Assembly: GCF_047496725.1 (NCBI RefSeq)
Contig: NC_132975.1
Span: forward strand, 6,738,001-6,802,000
DNA: 64,000 nucleotides
From: Anoplolepis gracilipes
Lineage: Eukaryota > Arthropoda > Insecta > Hymenoptera > Formicidae
Direction: 5' to 3'
The notes under the pieces are model-generated. The model did not search any database. It was not told the origin of the DNA and was given only the letters and a program-made list of their open reading frames with translations. Both the position numbers and the translations under genes were made by a program. Positions within the stretch are counted from its first letter, which is position 1; every line of letters begins with the position of its first letter. This document shows, one piece after another, positions 1 through 12,606 of the stretch.

Positions 1-1520
1 AGATTCAACGATTTCTTTCCTTCTCAGAAACTGTTTCTAGGATATTAAAAACTTTTGTTGAAATTTAGAGAAAGCTGTATTAATGCAAAAATATTTACAG
101 AGAAGATACAGACACTTTTCTAAATAAAAATTAAAAAACTCTGTAGAGCATGTAATTACGCAGATTGAAAACTAATGATTAAAACGGTTTTATCGAGTTG
201 AGAATTTAAAAATTCTTGTTTTCATTAAAAAAATAATTTACGCCCTCTTATCTTGCGTTCGGCTCTTAAAGCTTTCGATCGATTAAAAAAATAATTATTT
301 CTCAAGATACATCTTTAAATATGCAATGGCTTCTCTTACTTTGTTGGATAGCACAATCGAGGATTAGTTTAAACGCCAAGATATTTGTTGTGCAGCAAGC
401 GAGTTTTCATTAAACGAGAAAATTTATGTAACAGCGTTACTTTAATAATCTCTCTAATATAAATATTCATATCATTAGTGAAATTTTCTCTGTAATATTA
501 TTATCTTACAGTAATAATCTCTATATATTATCATAATAATATAAATAAATTAATAGTATTACGCAATTTAGATATTTTCCATTTAAAAAAAAAATATTTA
601 TAAATACATGCTTATAAACACATAATGTGCTAATTAAAAATCTATTATATTGTATCGATTTAATGAGTCACCTATTATGCTTAAAGCATTAGATACACTA
701 TGAGCGTAGAGTATTCAATTTAAAGGAGCATGTGGAAGTATTAGTGCGTAGTTAGCGCATATGATACAGAGATACATTTGGCGTATGCAACAGGTGGCCG
801 TATCTATAACGATTCAAATTAAATATATCCAAAATTAAATGTTTTGCTGTGTACCTAACAACATATCTCGGTTTTTGATATTTTATCAGTCTCAGCCTCT
901 ACCAAATAATAAAGTCGTTGTGTGCCAGTTCTCTATTTATTCTAATAAACTATTTAATATATTATATCAAATAATATGTACAGAAAGAAGAAGAGATATT
1001 GCGCTTCTTTCTCTTTAAAAAAAAAAACTATGCCAGATATTAAGATATAATTAAAATTAGGGAATTAAAAGAGGATAAAAAAATTCAATGGATACAATCT
1101 TGTAAAATAAGTTTCCTGAGTGCTAGAGCTGTCTAAAGTTCGCTACTATGATCACGTAGCATTGATCTTCACTATCTGATTTCTCTACATCCAGATTTCA
1201 ATTAGACAATCAAAATCTTTCGTTTTGTATTTCGTGAATATTTCTCTATCAATAAATATATGGCTTATGACTGTTCATTGACCAGTGATATATATCACAT
1301 GTATCATATAAAATCGATGCAAACAATTCATTTTACCATTCTACGTATAAAAAATATTTAAAAAGAAATTATCAAAAAGTACTATGTGAGATTTTAATGT
1401 TTTATATAACACATTGAGATATTATTGTACAACTCTCATTATTTTTACAAATATATAATACAAAAAATGTAAAAAAGCCATTTAATACTATTATGAGGGA
1501 ACGATAGACCCTCGGAAAAA
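1..1520. other. AT-rich non-coding stretch, nothing recognised
   Basis: All six frames are short and AT-driven. I see no domain motif, no convincing exon chain and no repeat with clear ends. It could be intron or intergenic DNA of a gene lying outside the window. Confidence 0.5.
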
Positions 1521-1548
1521 TTTTTGCTAGGAGTATTACAAATCCCCG

Positions 1549-1640
1549 GTGTGGATTTTACTGGGAGTGTGACAGACCTTCGGTGCAGACTTTATCAGAG
1601 TGTGACAGACCTCAGGTACGGACTTTACTGGAGACACATG
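1549..1640. repeat. Minisatellite, ~33-bp period, about 2.7 units
   Basis: The core AGTGTGACAGACCT recurs after 33 bases, and each core is preceded by a GGTGNNGANTTTA-like block. The third unit is partial. The period is near 11 codons, so a short + frame shows repeated SVTDLR, but this frame has no splice context or known domain and I do not call it coding. Confidence 0.6.
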
Positions 1641-1827
1641 GTCATAATAGTGAACTTTGGACTTTGGACAGTTCTAGCACTCAGGGGACTAATTTTACAA
1701 AGATATGCATATAGAACTTGTTATCCTCTTTTGATGCCCTACAATCCTAACCATGTCTCAACGCTATTCACTGGAAACTCAAGCTGGACATAATCCTTTA
1801 TTATATTATTAAAATTATTATATTATT

Positions 1828-1828
<1 letters not shown>

Positions 1829-1858
<30 letters not shown>
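1829..1858. repeat. (AG)15 microsatellite
   Basis: An uninterrupted AG dinucleotide run follows an AT-rich TTATTA stretch. Confidence 0.95.
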
Positions 1859-1860
<2 letters not shown>

Positions 1861-2345
1861 CTTTGTTATCCATCCATAATAAACAAAGTAATGAAAAAGC
1901 CGTGAAGTGCCGAATTTCGAGATTTTTATTGCTGCACTTTTTCCGTGAGTCTGATTGGTGATCAATGAAGTCGAAAAGTGAAAATTTAATTTTGGAACAG
2001 TTTATTGACAGTTCGGTGAAGCGTGTGTGCTGGATGCTGCTTCCAAATAATAAAAATGATAAAAATGCATATTTAAGCAAATATAAATTACTATTTTACT
2101 ATAATAACTATTATAATTTTATAAATAATATATTTAATAAACTTGTAAAATTTATTTATGTATTACAAATAATTTTTATTATACTATTATTTTTGCATCT
2201 ATTATCGCATGCAAAACTTAATAAAATTTATTGGATATTATTAACCAATCAATAATATATAGTTTAACAATTTAATAGATTTAATATTAAATTAATATAT
2301 TTTTCTTAATATTAATACATTACATTTATTAGCTCCACTTACGAA

Positions 2346-2516
2346 ATATGACACTTCATTATTGTTCTTTTTACGCGTTTTATGAAAATATACAATTTGT
2401 TAAAGATTTTGCAATTATCAAAAGTATTTAGTTTTTTATACATATTTATACATAAGAGTATATCATATGTTAAAATAGAATTAAAAGAACTTATGGTTTT
2501 CGGGATTATAATATAT

Positions 2517-2576
<60 letters not shown>

Positions 2577-2713
2577 GCGTTTGCTGAGCGTTTTTAATTA
2601 ATAGTTTAATAATTATTGCGCAAATCGCAAAATGGTAGAGAACTTTTATGTTTAGTTTGACCTGCTCTATCTACCCTAGAGAGATGGAGCGGTAATTACC
2701 GGACACACTGTAT
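2346..2713. mobile_element. Truncated copy of the inverted-repeat element found complete at 17.9 kb
   Basis: From the stretch around TTTACGCGTTTTATG to the terminal GGTAATTACCGGACAC the sequence matches the internal part and right arm of the element at 17919-18402. The left arm is missing, so this copy is 5'-truncated. It includes a (TA)n run at about 2529-2571, at the same relative place as in the full copy. It is non-coding and non-autonomous. Confidence 0.75.
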
Positions 2714-2719
2714 ATTCCA

Positions 2720-3750
2720 ATTTTCTTTTTTTTTAATTGCGAGTAAAAATTCCACAAATTTATTTAAATTATTATTAATTATTATCATTTTTTGTTTACA
2801 ATAAAAATATGTGTAGAAAATTGTTTTTGGTAAATTTTTCAATAAAATAAAGTACTATATTTTTGTAATTTATATACGGTTAGCAAATTTCTTTACACGT
2901 GTATGCGCACATACACATACACAAACAGACAGTTTTAGAATATAATTTCTTTACAATTCATATTTTATACAAAAATCTGTTTTGCATTTATAGTACCTTC
3001 TTTACGAGGACAACTTAATCTAATTAGCAAGAAAGTATAATTCTTTTATAATATATAGATACACTGATATTTTCGGTCATTAAGGATGATCGTATTCAAA
3101 ATACAGCTTTAAAAGTAACTACTTAAGATACGATCTTACTAATGACTTTCGTATTTAAGGATTTAGCATAATAATGCGAATCTCATCTTACCATGAAACG
3201 CTTACATTAAAATAATTCGCAAAATTGTGATAATGCGAATCCGAGAATATTATCTCTTTGCACTCTGATCAGGAAATAACGTAACATTTAATTTTTAACA
3301 CTTTTGAATTGCTCTTTTTATTTACATCAGTTTTATGTAATTTGTGAAAATTATAACAACCAGATCTGCTTAATTGAACTATACTGTTTGTATGTTATAA
3401 ATTACATATTATTCTAAAAATTATTATTGATTAAAATAAAATAAAAATAAATTGATTAAAATAAAGTATAAGGATACGAATTGGAAATTTTTTAACATTT
3501 TAAAATAAAAATCTTAAAAACTTGTTTTTCGACATTCTTGACAAAATAGTTTTATAATTTATACGTTAAATTATAATTAAATTGATAAAATATATTTCAT
3601 GCAAATTGAGTTTTCGCTAACAAGATTCAGACAATCGATTTTTTGTAATAATCAAATAGTGTTTTCACGATTAGAGATTTTAGATTGTCTGCAAGATACA
3701 ATATGTAATCAGAGTAATTGTGTATTTGATGCAAAATAAATCCACCTATT
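2720..3750. other. AT-rich intergenic or intronic DNA, nothing recognised
   Basis: There is no open frame with domain signal on either strand. A short ACACATACACAAACAG low-complexity patch lies near 2910. Confidence 0.5.
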
Positions 3751-3754
3751 TGTT

Positions 3755-4135
3755 AATTAATGCGTGTCGCTTTGAAGACGCGAGTCTATGGCAAATTGCA
3801 TGATTCTCCCCTATTGTGTCCGATGTGCGTGCTACGAATTCATAAGTAAGGAATCGGTACGCAGGGCGACTGTATATACATCGAGCGGTTTATTTCATCA
3901 AGTTGGGTATCAAAACGAGAAGAGAAGGAAGAAAAGAGGCAAAAAACTTGCGTCTTGAAATGCAAATTCGTGCGGCTATACTGAGCTCTGTTTACGAGAT
4001 CAACGTACTACTACTACTTGGATTAGGCTAAGAGCCTAAGTCTGCGGAGTGTGCAAAAGTGCGAATGTTGAGAGGAGATATTCTTCCAACTCGGAAAAGG
4101 GAGGACAGGCTCTCTATTTTATCCTATTCTTGTAT
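3755..4135. other. GC-richer island, possible promoter or 5' UTR exon
   Basis: Base composition rises sharply against the flanks and CpG is frequent. A TATATA-type block (ACTGTATATACATCG, about 3869-3883) is followed by purine-rich, stop-rich sequence. This could be a TATA promoter with an untranslated first exon on +. No coding exon can be supported. Confidence 0.25.
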
Positions 4136-4639
4136 ATATATATATTTATGTGTTGTGTGTAGACTTGAAATCGTGAAGAAAGAAAGAAATATATAATATA
4201 TCATAACAATATAATAATAAACCAACTGTTATTTGCATAATGTATAGTATATAGAGATATAATGATATATTAATAACGTTATATAAGATTACACAAAGTA
4301 AGAATATGTTTAAAAAATGTAACTTTATAACGCGAATCTTTCCAGACATAATACATTAAAAGATAATTAAGTGTATTAAAATAACATAATAAAATTTAAT
4401 CAGAAAAATCTTTAACACAAATCAATAATAGATATATTAAATATATAATAAAATATCAATATATAAAAGAGAATCTAGAGATGGATATTATTTACTTTAT
4501 ATTTTTATATAATATATAAATCATATTATACATATATATATATTATATAATATTATTAATTGTTTTAATAAATGTTCATTATTTTGTGTCTTTCATCGCA
4601 ATAAAGATAGGTAAATAAAATTTAAAGAGAGGAGGAAAA

Positions 4640-4918
4640 GTATACATCATCGGGTATCCGTTAATTGGCACGCTCGTTATTTTTTGCTCTGATCGCCAGA
4701 GACCACAAGCCGGAGCCGGTTAGCCGTGATATCGAAAAACAATCAGAGACTCACACTCGCATCACGACGTGACTGCTACGTGCGATCGCGTGGTGCGCCC
4801 TTAGAGAGGGTAAAAAGGAAGAGGAGGAGTATCCTCGTGCGACCTCGAGTTAATTGTCATCGTATATCCTCCCTTTCGATATTTCCTGAATCACTTTATC
4901 CTCGCTCTTTCTCCTCCC

Positions 4919-4952
<34 letters not shown>

Positions 4953-5310
4953 TCTTCCCTTCCTACTTTTTATCTCGGTGCTTCACCATCAACGCTTCTC
5001 GTTTTTCCTGTCGATCCGATGAGGAGGAGAAATGCGAGAGTCAGATGGCAGTTATCGAGAAAGAGAGTTGATAGCGATATAAAATATGATTCTCTTCTTT
5101 TCTCTCTTGCCATAAGTTAAGGCGCAGCCGTTCTTCACGAACACCAAAATAACGCACCTCGTTAACGTGCCGTCATATATCTCCGCGAAGTTCTGATTTT
5201 TCTTTTCCGCTGCGTAACTCAAACTATCTCATCGATGCGCTTAAAACTTGAACCGATCGATTATACGTGCGCGAAATATGCGCGACCGAGTTTCGACATG
5301 GAATAAATGG
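4640..5310. other. GC-richer, CpG-rich island with (CT)n tract
   Basis: This block of balanced composition sits inside AT-rich DNA, with a CT run at about 4919-4951. A + frame from 4726 codes 98 residues, but half of it is the CT repeat (serine/leucine) and no domain is visible. It may be a 5' UTR or promoter region of a gene lying outside the recognisable part of the window. Confidence 0.3.
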
Positions 5311-5319
5311 CGCCAATGA

Positions 5320-6110
5320 TATTTTAAGAAGTGTATATTAATCTTGAAACGAGACTCCAAGCTCTCAAAAACTTCGCGAACGCGAAATGGAATTTTTTCG
5401 GTTTAATTTAAATTAAAGTTGACAGATATATCTCTCTATGCAACAAGAAACGATGCCACGCGTCCACTGTCCGATTGTGAGACACTTGGAAAAGAAGGTC
5501 TCTTTAATTTATTTCGTGCCTCGTGTTTCGAAATTGCTCGCGTGATTTAAGAGACTTCTAGAATTCGAATTCTATATCCAGAATAAATTACTTGCAAGAA
5601 TTAATCGGGTAGAGATACGAGATTTTTAATATAAACTGTGCATAGATTAGTTGGGAGAAGCTGGGGAATCACTTTTCTTAAACCCTTCTAATTGTCTACT
5701 TATGTTCGCTCCATCACTTTGACATTATATAAAAATATATATACATATATATATATATTCTGAACACACAAAAAAATAACTAGAAGTTAAACAAAAATCT
5801 TTATTATTTATCAATCAAATTTATTAGTCAGAAGGTTATTAATGTTGTTGTTATTATTATTAAAATCAAAGTCTCTCTTTCTATTCCACATTACACCGTT
5901 TAAAAGCAAGCCTAAATTTTCTAAATTCTGATAAAGTAATTGCATAATTAATTTCGAAAATTAACTACAGATTTTACGGATCTTATTTCGTCTGTTTTTT
6001 ATACAAAATATTTATCTTTTTCTTTTTCTAACCCTGGTTGTGGACCAGGAATTTTATTTTAATAGTAGAATATTTCATTATTCATCGGTTTCTAATAATA
6101 CACATCCTGT
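5320..6110. other. AT-rich stretch, nothing recognised
   Basis: There are no exon-like frames. A short (TA)n patch lies near 5730-5757. Confidence 0.45.
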
Positions 6111-6119
6111 ATGGATTAG

Positions 6120-6496
6120 TATTATTAACGCAATGCTGTAATGCGACTACGCTACACGTTTCTGTTCATCAGACGCATTATCATTATCGGCTTCATCGCA
6201 AATGACGTTTCGAAATGGCATTGAGTCGAAAAGCGATCGATCGAAAGCGGAGCTGGAAATGCTATTCCATTGTCGAGCGCGATTTTAATTTTTATTTTGG
6301 CACCTACGGACTCTTCCAATTTCCGGTTCATCGGATAGGAAGCGCAGAGAGAAAAAAAAAGGAGAGAACGGAACCGTCCGATGCGCTTGCGATAAGATAA
6401 TAATTCATAACGCTGACAAAAAATAGGGACGTTTCTCTTCGCGTCGACGGCGAGTAAAACTTGTACTCGTTCGGCGCCAAAATTTCGACGGTGAAT

Positions 6497-6528
<32 letters not shown>

Positions 6529-6890
6529 GTGCTTTTATCATCGCGCAGACTCCTCCGGCGTAGTAAACCATGCTGACCTACTATTTCGCGCATTTCCACA
6601 TCCGACTTTTCGCGATATTTCATAACTCGCAGCGCGAACATCGCAGTGGTTGACGTGCGTCGCGCGCAGACGAGTTATAATAATGGAGAGCTGCGCTTTC
6701 GGAAAAGCGCAATAAGCGGACTCTCCTCGGGTATGTATGTATTTTATGAAGTCGTGTCGGTTGAAAGGTCAGCGCAAGGCGGCGTGAAAACACGAGAGGG
6801 TAGAGCTAAAATTTCAAAAATATATACACATCAACACACGCTTTTTCCGAACTTAATACACATGACGTTCCTGAAATATATGTAAAATAT
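6120..6890. other. CpG-rich island with (TC)n tract, unassigned
   Basis: Open frames exist on both strands here (for example 6152-6571 on -), but both cross the (TC)n run at 6499-6528, which creates runs of Arg-Glu on - and Ser-Leu on +. That is an artefact of the repeat. The CpG density and composition resemble promoter or UTR DNA. No domain is recognised. Confidence 0.3.
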
Positions 6891-6899
6891 GATACGCAA

Positions 6900-7530
6900 T
6901 CACGAGAATGTTTCTAAAGATACAGCTAATGTATATTTTCCTTCCTTTCTTTCCTGTGTATATGCAATTGAAAAAAATCACAATAATTGATATAATAAAA
7001 TAATTTTTAATAAAAAATTTATTTTTATCTTAAATTTATATTAATTATTTACTAATTAACTCTAGTCGTTATAATAAATGGCTTTAGTCATTAATATACT
7101 TAAACGTCATTTTATAAAAAACTTTTAAAAGATCTTTTTTTACAAAATACTTATTTATGAAGAACTTGCGATATATGTAAATATATCGTTTCCGTTCAAT
7201 GAAATGCGTATTTTTGCGCAAATTACGTTTATTATGTCGACTGAAACTCGTGATATTATGCATTTGCACACATCCGTTACTTTCCATCAAATTTTTATTA
7301 GATTTTAAAAACCTAATAAATCTTTTGAAAATATATTATATATATGTAGTCATTACCATCATTTATTAATCATGAAAATATAATGTATGTACATTTCTCT
7401 CTCCTTTATTGAATTCTTTGAATTTTGAAAGCTAACACAATTTTATTCTTTAGTAGATTGATGTTTCTTATTCTATTTATGCCTATTACCTATCGAAGAA
7501 AAGAATTTAATTTCTCGAGGAAAATTGTAA
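6900..7530. other. AT-rich stretch, nothing recognised
   Basis: There are no exon-like frames with splice borders and no repeat with clear ends. Confidence 0.4.
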
Positions 7531-7559
7531 CGTGAAATTTTTTATTATATATAATAATA

Positions 7560-7790
7560 AAGTAAGTACATTCACTTTCTCGCGAAAACCACGCCGGATT
7601 TTGAAGAGTGCCAAAGCAAATAAGCGACGTGAGGAAACGAAGGTCTTAGGAACTTATATTGATCCACCCCGAAGGAGTACCCGTCAACACTCTGATAATG
7701 AATTCCGGCTATTTGTTTGCCCGACTGAGATTCTTTGAAAGAGAACTTTGTGGCGTCATCTTTACTCACACTGACAGCGCTAATTATTTA
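7560..7790. other. Short GC-richer, gene-like island, unassigned
   Basis: On + there is an open frame from about 7532 to 7738 rich in Arg/Lys and Ser (for example KPRRILKSAKANKRREE). The opposite strand is also open for 65 codons, so an open frame alone is weak evidence. I recognise no family. It may be a decayed exon or repeat fragment. Confidence 0.2.
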
Positions 7791-8499
7791 GACATTTATG
7801 TTTTTCTTTTTTTATAATAACGAAAAGAGCTAAAATTTTTTGAAATTTATCTTGATGTTCTCGAAAATCTTGAAATATCGTAGCAATTACACAATTATTC
7901 TTAGAGTAGAGCGACGTTAAAAGAAGCTTTCTACACAAATTCCAATATTTATTTTATAACAAATTTTTTGAAAAAAAAAACAGAAAATTTTATGCATATT
8001 AAATTTTATACATATTAAATACATATATCAAATTTTAATTACCAACATTATGCATAAATCAACACGGATTATGATTAACATCAATACAGCACATTTATAA
8101 TATTTGAAGTTTATTTGTTACTAAATAAAAAGCTAAAGTTTAAAAAATAATATAAATATCAGATTAATAATGCGAGACAATTGCTACGTTTCATTCAAAC
8201 TTTTCATTAACTAATGCATAAAACATAAATATAATTTTATTTATAACTATTTGTAACCCCTGTCGAGCGATCTCCCCTCCACCTTACAAAAATAAAAAAT
8301 AGTGCGCAATTATGAGCTAATTATGAGCTTTCATTTCCCGCTAAATTTTAAAAATTTTGAGCTTATCACACAGGACAGGAATTTAATATTGTTTGTGCGG
8401 AAACTGAGTCGACGTCGAGTTAACCTTCCTATCACTTAAAAATAAAAATATCAAATCATTCTTTGCGGTAGAGTTAGGAGCTATTTATGTGCTTTTAAA

Positions 8500-8813
8500 C
8501 TAACATAGTTTTGATTTTTGAGTCAATGGAGAGTTTTAAAAAAACCTATTGAAGTGTGGTGGACAATGCAATTAATATTGTTAAGGCTACAGTATCTCTT
8601 CATAATTGGATTCGAAAACATGGTCACAATGATGAATATGTTTCATCAAATAATGCCGAAAAAATATTAAGTAAAAGTTCAGATAATATGAAAGATACCA
8701 ACATTAATTCTAATTGTAACAACAGTAGTCGGTCCGCAATAAATATAAGAGAAAAATTTTGTCGATTTTTTAATGAACAAGGTGCTATTCCCTGGCAATA
8801 TGAGATTCAGTGA
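8500..8813 (+). pseudogene. PIF/Harbinger-type transposase, decayed C-terminal end
   Basis: The + strand encodes the C-terminal end of a HARBI1/DDE_4-like transposase. The stretch reading WRVLKKPIEV, then (after a 1-base shift near 8558) VDNAINIVKATVSLHNWIRK, then NIREKFCRFF and GAIPWQ just before the stop at 8811-8813, matches the family's end: a WR-(x)-KPI block, a conserved Leu-His-Asn helix and a closing AVPWQ-like motif. The DDE core upstream is not recognisable, and a stop lies just before WRVL. It faces the MADF-domain gene at 9246-10660, and a transposase plus Myb/MADF-like partner is the usual two-protein set of PIF/Harbinger elements. Seen: motifs, frameshift and convergent layout. 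Inferred: a common element. Element ends were not found. Confidence 0.7.
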
Positions 8814-9245
8814 AAACCTTGCATAAATATTGTGTTATAAATTATAACATATTTATTACTGTAATATTTACACTAATAAATTCTTTTTAAGCAGGTCTAG
8901 CTTATTTATTGAGTTTTTCATTGACCAGGTACATTAACTTTAATTATAATAATTATTATTTGATAAACTTCTCATATGTGTTTATTTACATTAATAAATG
9001 TTTAATTATTAAGTTGTACACAAGACTTATTTACTTTTATGTATCATATATAATTATATAAACATTAACGTCACACTTAGCTTACAATACTGTCGATTAG
9101 TACTAACATTTTGTGATAATTAAAATATAATTTCATATAAAATTTATATTAAAAAATAAACGCTTATAATACTAATTAATAATTACAAGGAAAACGCAGT
9201 AAAAGGCAATAATATTATACGGAAAACATTAAATAAATGAAGCAT

Positions 9246-9596
9246 CTAATCGTCCTCAATATATTGCTCTACTTTATGGTAAATAAATTGTAAAACATCG
9301 ATTGCAGTCTGTATTCTTATATTGTATGATAGACGACGTAATTGCATATTTGCTGCGTAAAGCACGACGTCTACTTCATCGAGATTAGAAGGAGGAGTCA
9401 AGACAATTGATGGATCGTCTTTATTAAGGTAGTCGATTTTATTTAAGGCAGTAACAGTTTCATCAGTATTCTCACATTTTCTCTTTCGCGTATTACCTAG
9501 AAAATAAATTATTATTGTTTAAATATTATTTGAAGCATGTGGAATTATTGTTCTAAATCAATATATATATTAATTCTATATTATATACGAAGAGCT

Positions 9597-9631
<35 letters not shown>

Positions 9632-10660
9632 AGAGGTAATAATCTACAGTCAATCAAAATACTTGAAATTCGAATATAAAGTACTATCATGAACCGATTG
9701 TATTGACTCGTCATCAGTAGAATCAGTTAAGAAACTGGAATTTTCTTCTAATTTTACGTCCACTGAATTATTCTCAATATTTGTAACAGTCCTAAAAACA
9801 AGTAATAATTGTAAACCTTAAAATGTTTTAGTTTTATCAGATAATTAGTGGAAATATTTTTTGTAATTTTATTCTGAAGATAGAAATGTTTCAAAAAAGG
9901 AATAAAAACAAAAAATAATTAAATCTAATATTATTAAATAAAAAATGTTTCCACCACAACTGTAATTTTTTTAATGGAATTAAAACATTACGGCTCTGTA
10001 AGATAAGAATCTCTTAAAAATTCCATTATATCATAATACTTCCATTTATCTTTAGCCAGTTTAACGAATCTACTGCGATGTTCAGACTGAATAATTTTTC
10101 TATGGGTGTCTTTCAAATACTTAAATTTTTTTTCGCTTCCTCACTACTTATTTTACCTACAAACATGTAATGTACTAATCAGTTATGAAATATATTGCAC
10201 CATTGAGAATTATTTATAATATTAAAGATTCTTTAATACTGACCATTTAATTCACCCGAAACTTCGTTCCATAGTCGGTTCACAATATCGCGACTTCTCT
10301 GCTCTGGCGGTAATAAAGGTTTTCTTTTTTGAATTTCTAAAATGAGTTTATCTATTCCTAAATCTGTTAACCTTTCTGATTTAATAGTTTTGAACCAGTT
10401 ATCAGAAGTTTTATCAGTCTATAAACATTAAACAAAAAGTAATTTTTTGTTAAACTTAATGTACTTAAGTGTTACTAACATATTTATATATATTAACTTT
10501 AAACATAACTTATACACTTATATATTAATTTTAAACATTATTATTTCATATATTTGCACACAGCATTAAGTATATTATGTATTAATTAAACTAAACATAT
10601 TGTTAAATAAAAAATATCTATTTTTCAAATATTATTAAAACTTACTGCTTCTGATTCCAT
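9246..10660 (-). pseudogene. MADF-domain protein, probable Harbinger partner, one frameshift
   Basis: Five minus-strand exons join with GT-AG borders and matching phases: 10660-10646, 10418-10244, 10156-9992, 9791-9685 and 9496-9246. The chain starts at MESEA and ends at EQYIEDD. Exon 2 has the MADF pattern: LILEIQKRKPLLPPEQ, then RSRDIVNRLWNEVSGEL (Trp-containing helix). Exon 3 continues with KYLKDTHRKI and DKWKYYDIMEFLRDSY. The last exon is an acidic, BESS-like tail. Exon 3 has eight A residues at about 10125-10132 where nine are needed to stay in frame; the exon is 165 bp where phases require 166. So it is a very young pseudogene, or the A run is mis-sequenced. MADF proteins bind DNA in the nucleus; the partner of a Harbinger transposase helps bind element ends and import the transposase. 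A domesticated host gene is possible. Confidence 0.65.
9598..9637. repeat. (GA)n microsatellite followed by a G run
   Basis: A GA dinucleotide run ends in ten consecutive G and then GAGAGG. It lies in the last intron of the MADF gene on the minus strand. Confidence 0.9.
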
Positions 10661-10699
10661 TTCTTCATTTACATTTAAATCGAGCGTCTGCACTGCAAC

Positions 10700-12100
10700 A
10701 ATCTAGTATCTATTGAGTTTCGTTTAAAAACTCATGCTGACATGACGTGTCTCGTTGTTCGTGTTTATCTCAAATTTAATAACCGTTGATTTTAACTAAG
10801 TGACATATTTAATTATTCCACAATTATGTTCTACTTTTAAACATGTCCCATTGGATTCTTTCTTCTCTTTCTTACTTACGTTTACACTTGAAAAGGACCA
10901 CAACCATATGGTCGAAACGTCGTGTGAATAAATTGAATAATTTTGGCTAGTCAGGTCGTTTTAATTAACCTGTTGTTTATAATCTAATATCTCTTGGTGC
11001 AATAGATCCATATATACGTATAGTACAGACACCTGAAGGACGCCTGTAAGTTTTTAAGTGCACAAGTAGACATTACTTTTTAAATCACTGCCTCAAAATT
11101 CCACAATCTTAAATAAATCCTCATTAAATTGTTATATGTTAAGTGAATTAAAATATACTAATTTCGACATGCTCATAGCTCGACTATTATAACATTATTG
11201 ATAATGTCAATATAATCTTTATATAATATAATCTTTAATTAATAACATCAATATCTTTATTCTAAATGCCAGTACGTCACGAAATATTTCATAAACTTTA
11301 TATCTTATATAGTTAGTAGCTAGTAAATACAAGTTTCACACTTTCTTCAATTCTGAAGCGACTGGTAAATTTATCAACAATGTCACGCCCAGTGAGACAG
11401 AGTACATTGGTTACTATAATATAGCAAAATTAGTATATATTCAATATGTCGTAAGTAATGTACAAATGTGAATATAATAAATGTAACAGACATATTTCTA
11501 TTTTTTATATAATAAGTATCTTTATATTAATGCTCAATACGTAACGAGAAATGCACATAAGGTATTTTCGTAAAGTATTTTTAATGAAGATATCATCTCG
11601 AGATATCTTATATATTATGAATTTCTGGCTTCGCATAAGAACTGTTGTTTTATTTTCACCACAATAAACCACAATATTTATAATATTTTGTTAATGACTA
11701 AATCACGTAGTTCAAATGATCTATGTTTCCATTTTAACTGATGATAAAAAGAGTATCAGAGAAAAAAATACTAAAAAATTTAATTATGTGCCTTTCTGTA
11801 AACTTTGTTTCTTAATTTTTATGCAGATTAAACGATTTTTTTTACTTTTACAAATAATTAACAAAAATATACATTCACAAAAAAATTAATATATACTAAT
11901 GGTCAAATTAATGATAAAGTGAAGTAAAAAAAGAGAAAAAATCAAATGTAAATTCAAACAATTTCGTGAAATTATTGTAATTTGTCAATGGTATCTTAAT
12001 TTCATTTCTTTTAAGTAAAAAAAATTTAAATTTTTTGCAGATTTACGCAAATTGTAAATTTAAGATATACAACTTAAAATTTATCTAATCTCTAAATGTT
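10700..12100. other. AT-rich non-coding stretch
   Basis: No gene is recognised apart from the short repeat at 11320-11380 (listed separately). Long A and T runs and stops occur in all frames. Confidence 0.45.
11320..11380 (-). repeat. Diverged ~45-bp sequence repeated at 14.92 kb, possible receptor exon remnant
   Basis: The stretch around AAATACAAGTTTCACACTTT recurs at about 14919-14965 with few differences. On the minus strand both copies read RFRI(E/K)ESVKLVF. That resembles the R-[FY]-Q-x-x-E-N-[IV] motif of insect odorant receptor exons, but no further receptor exon was found near either copy. The protein reading is a guess; the repeat itself is clear. Confidence 0.35.
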
Positions 12101-12239
12101 CGAGAGTATCGCGGAGGAAGATCAGCAATTGAATTATGAACGGCGCAATTTGTTCTTTTTGTCTTTTTATTAGTTTTTTGTGACACTCAAACAAACACTT
12201 AGTAAAACTAAGAATATTTACAGAAAAATGTACAAAAAA

Positions 12240-12570
12240 TTACTCACGAGATTAGAATTTGTCGACGACGGCGACAAGCACTGCGCGAAAGCGGCGACAG
12301 AGCGTACGAAAAGCGGTGCAGCGAAAGCGGTGATTAACTAAAAAAAACTGGCGGATTTTTCGTCGCCGTTGATTTATAGCTGAGACAATTGGGATTGTGA
12401 GCCAATTATTTTTGAAATTTTACGGCGATGCCAGCGTGTCGCAATTAATTGGTTGCCGAAGGGCTGTGACGTGCGCTACGCGGTTTTGCCATGCGCGAGA
12501 GCCAATTCGGCGTTTGCCAGTGGCTGTTTGCGTTTACGTTACGCCGTCGCACATGCTTGATTAACTCGAG
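12240..12570. other. CpG-rich island with GCGAAAGCGG-type short repeats
   Basis: GCGAAAGCGG or close variants occur three times between 12285 and 12335, and GAGCCAATTATT / GAGCCAATTCGG twice further on. It has no open frame of note. It lies next to the MITE at 12607-12725 and may be part of a larger non-autonomous element. Confidence 0.35.
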
Positions 12571-12606
12571 CGTTAAGCACTGGTAAGAATTGTTGTTGTT
12601 TTTTAG

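Noticed and set aside
2382..2597. 71-codon + frame matching the one at 18060-18266
   Set aside because: Both lie within the same inverted-repeat element and run into its (TA)n tract (Tyr-Ile repeats), so they are not genes.
4726..5022. 98-codon + frame in the GC-rich island
   Set aside because: About half of the frame is the (CT)n repeat, and no domain or splice context supports it.
6152..6571. 139-codon minus-strand frame
   Set aside because: It crosses a (TC)n run giving Arg-Glu repeats, and overlapping frames on both strands are open because stops are rare in this CpG-rich patch.
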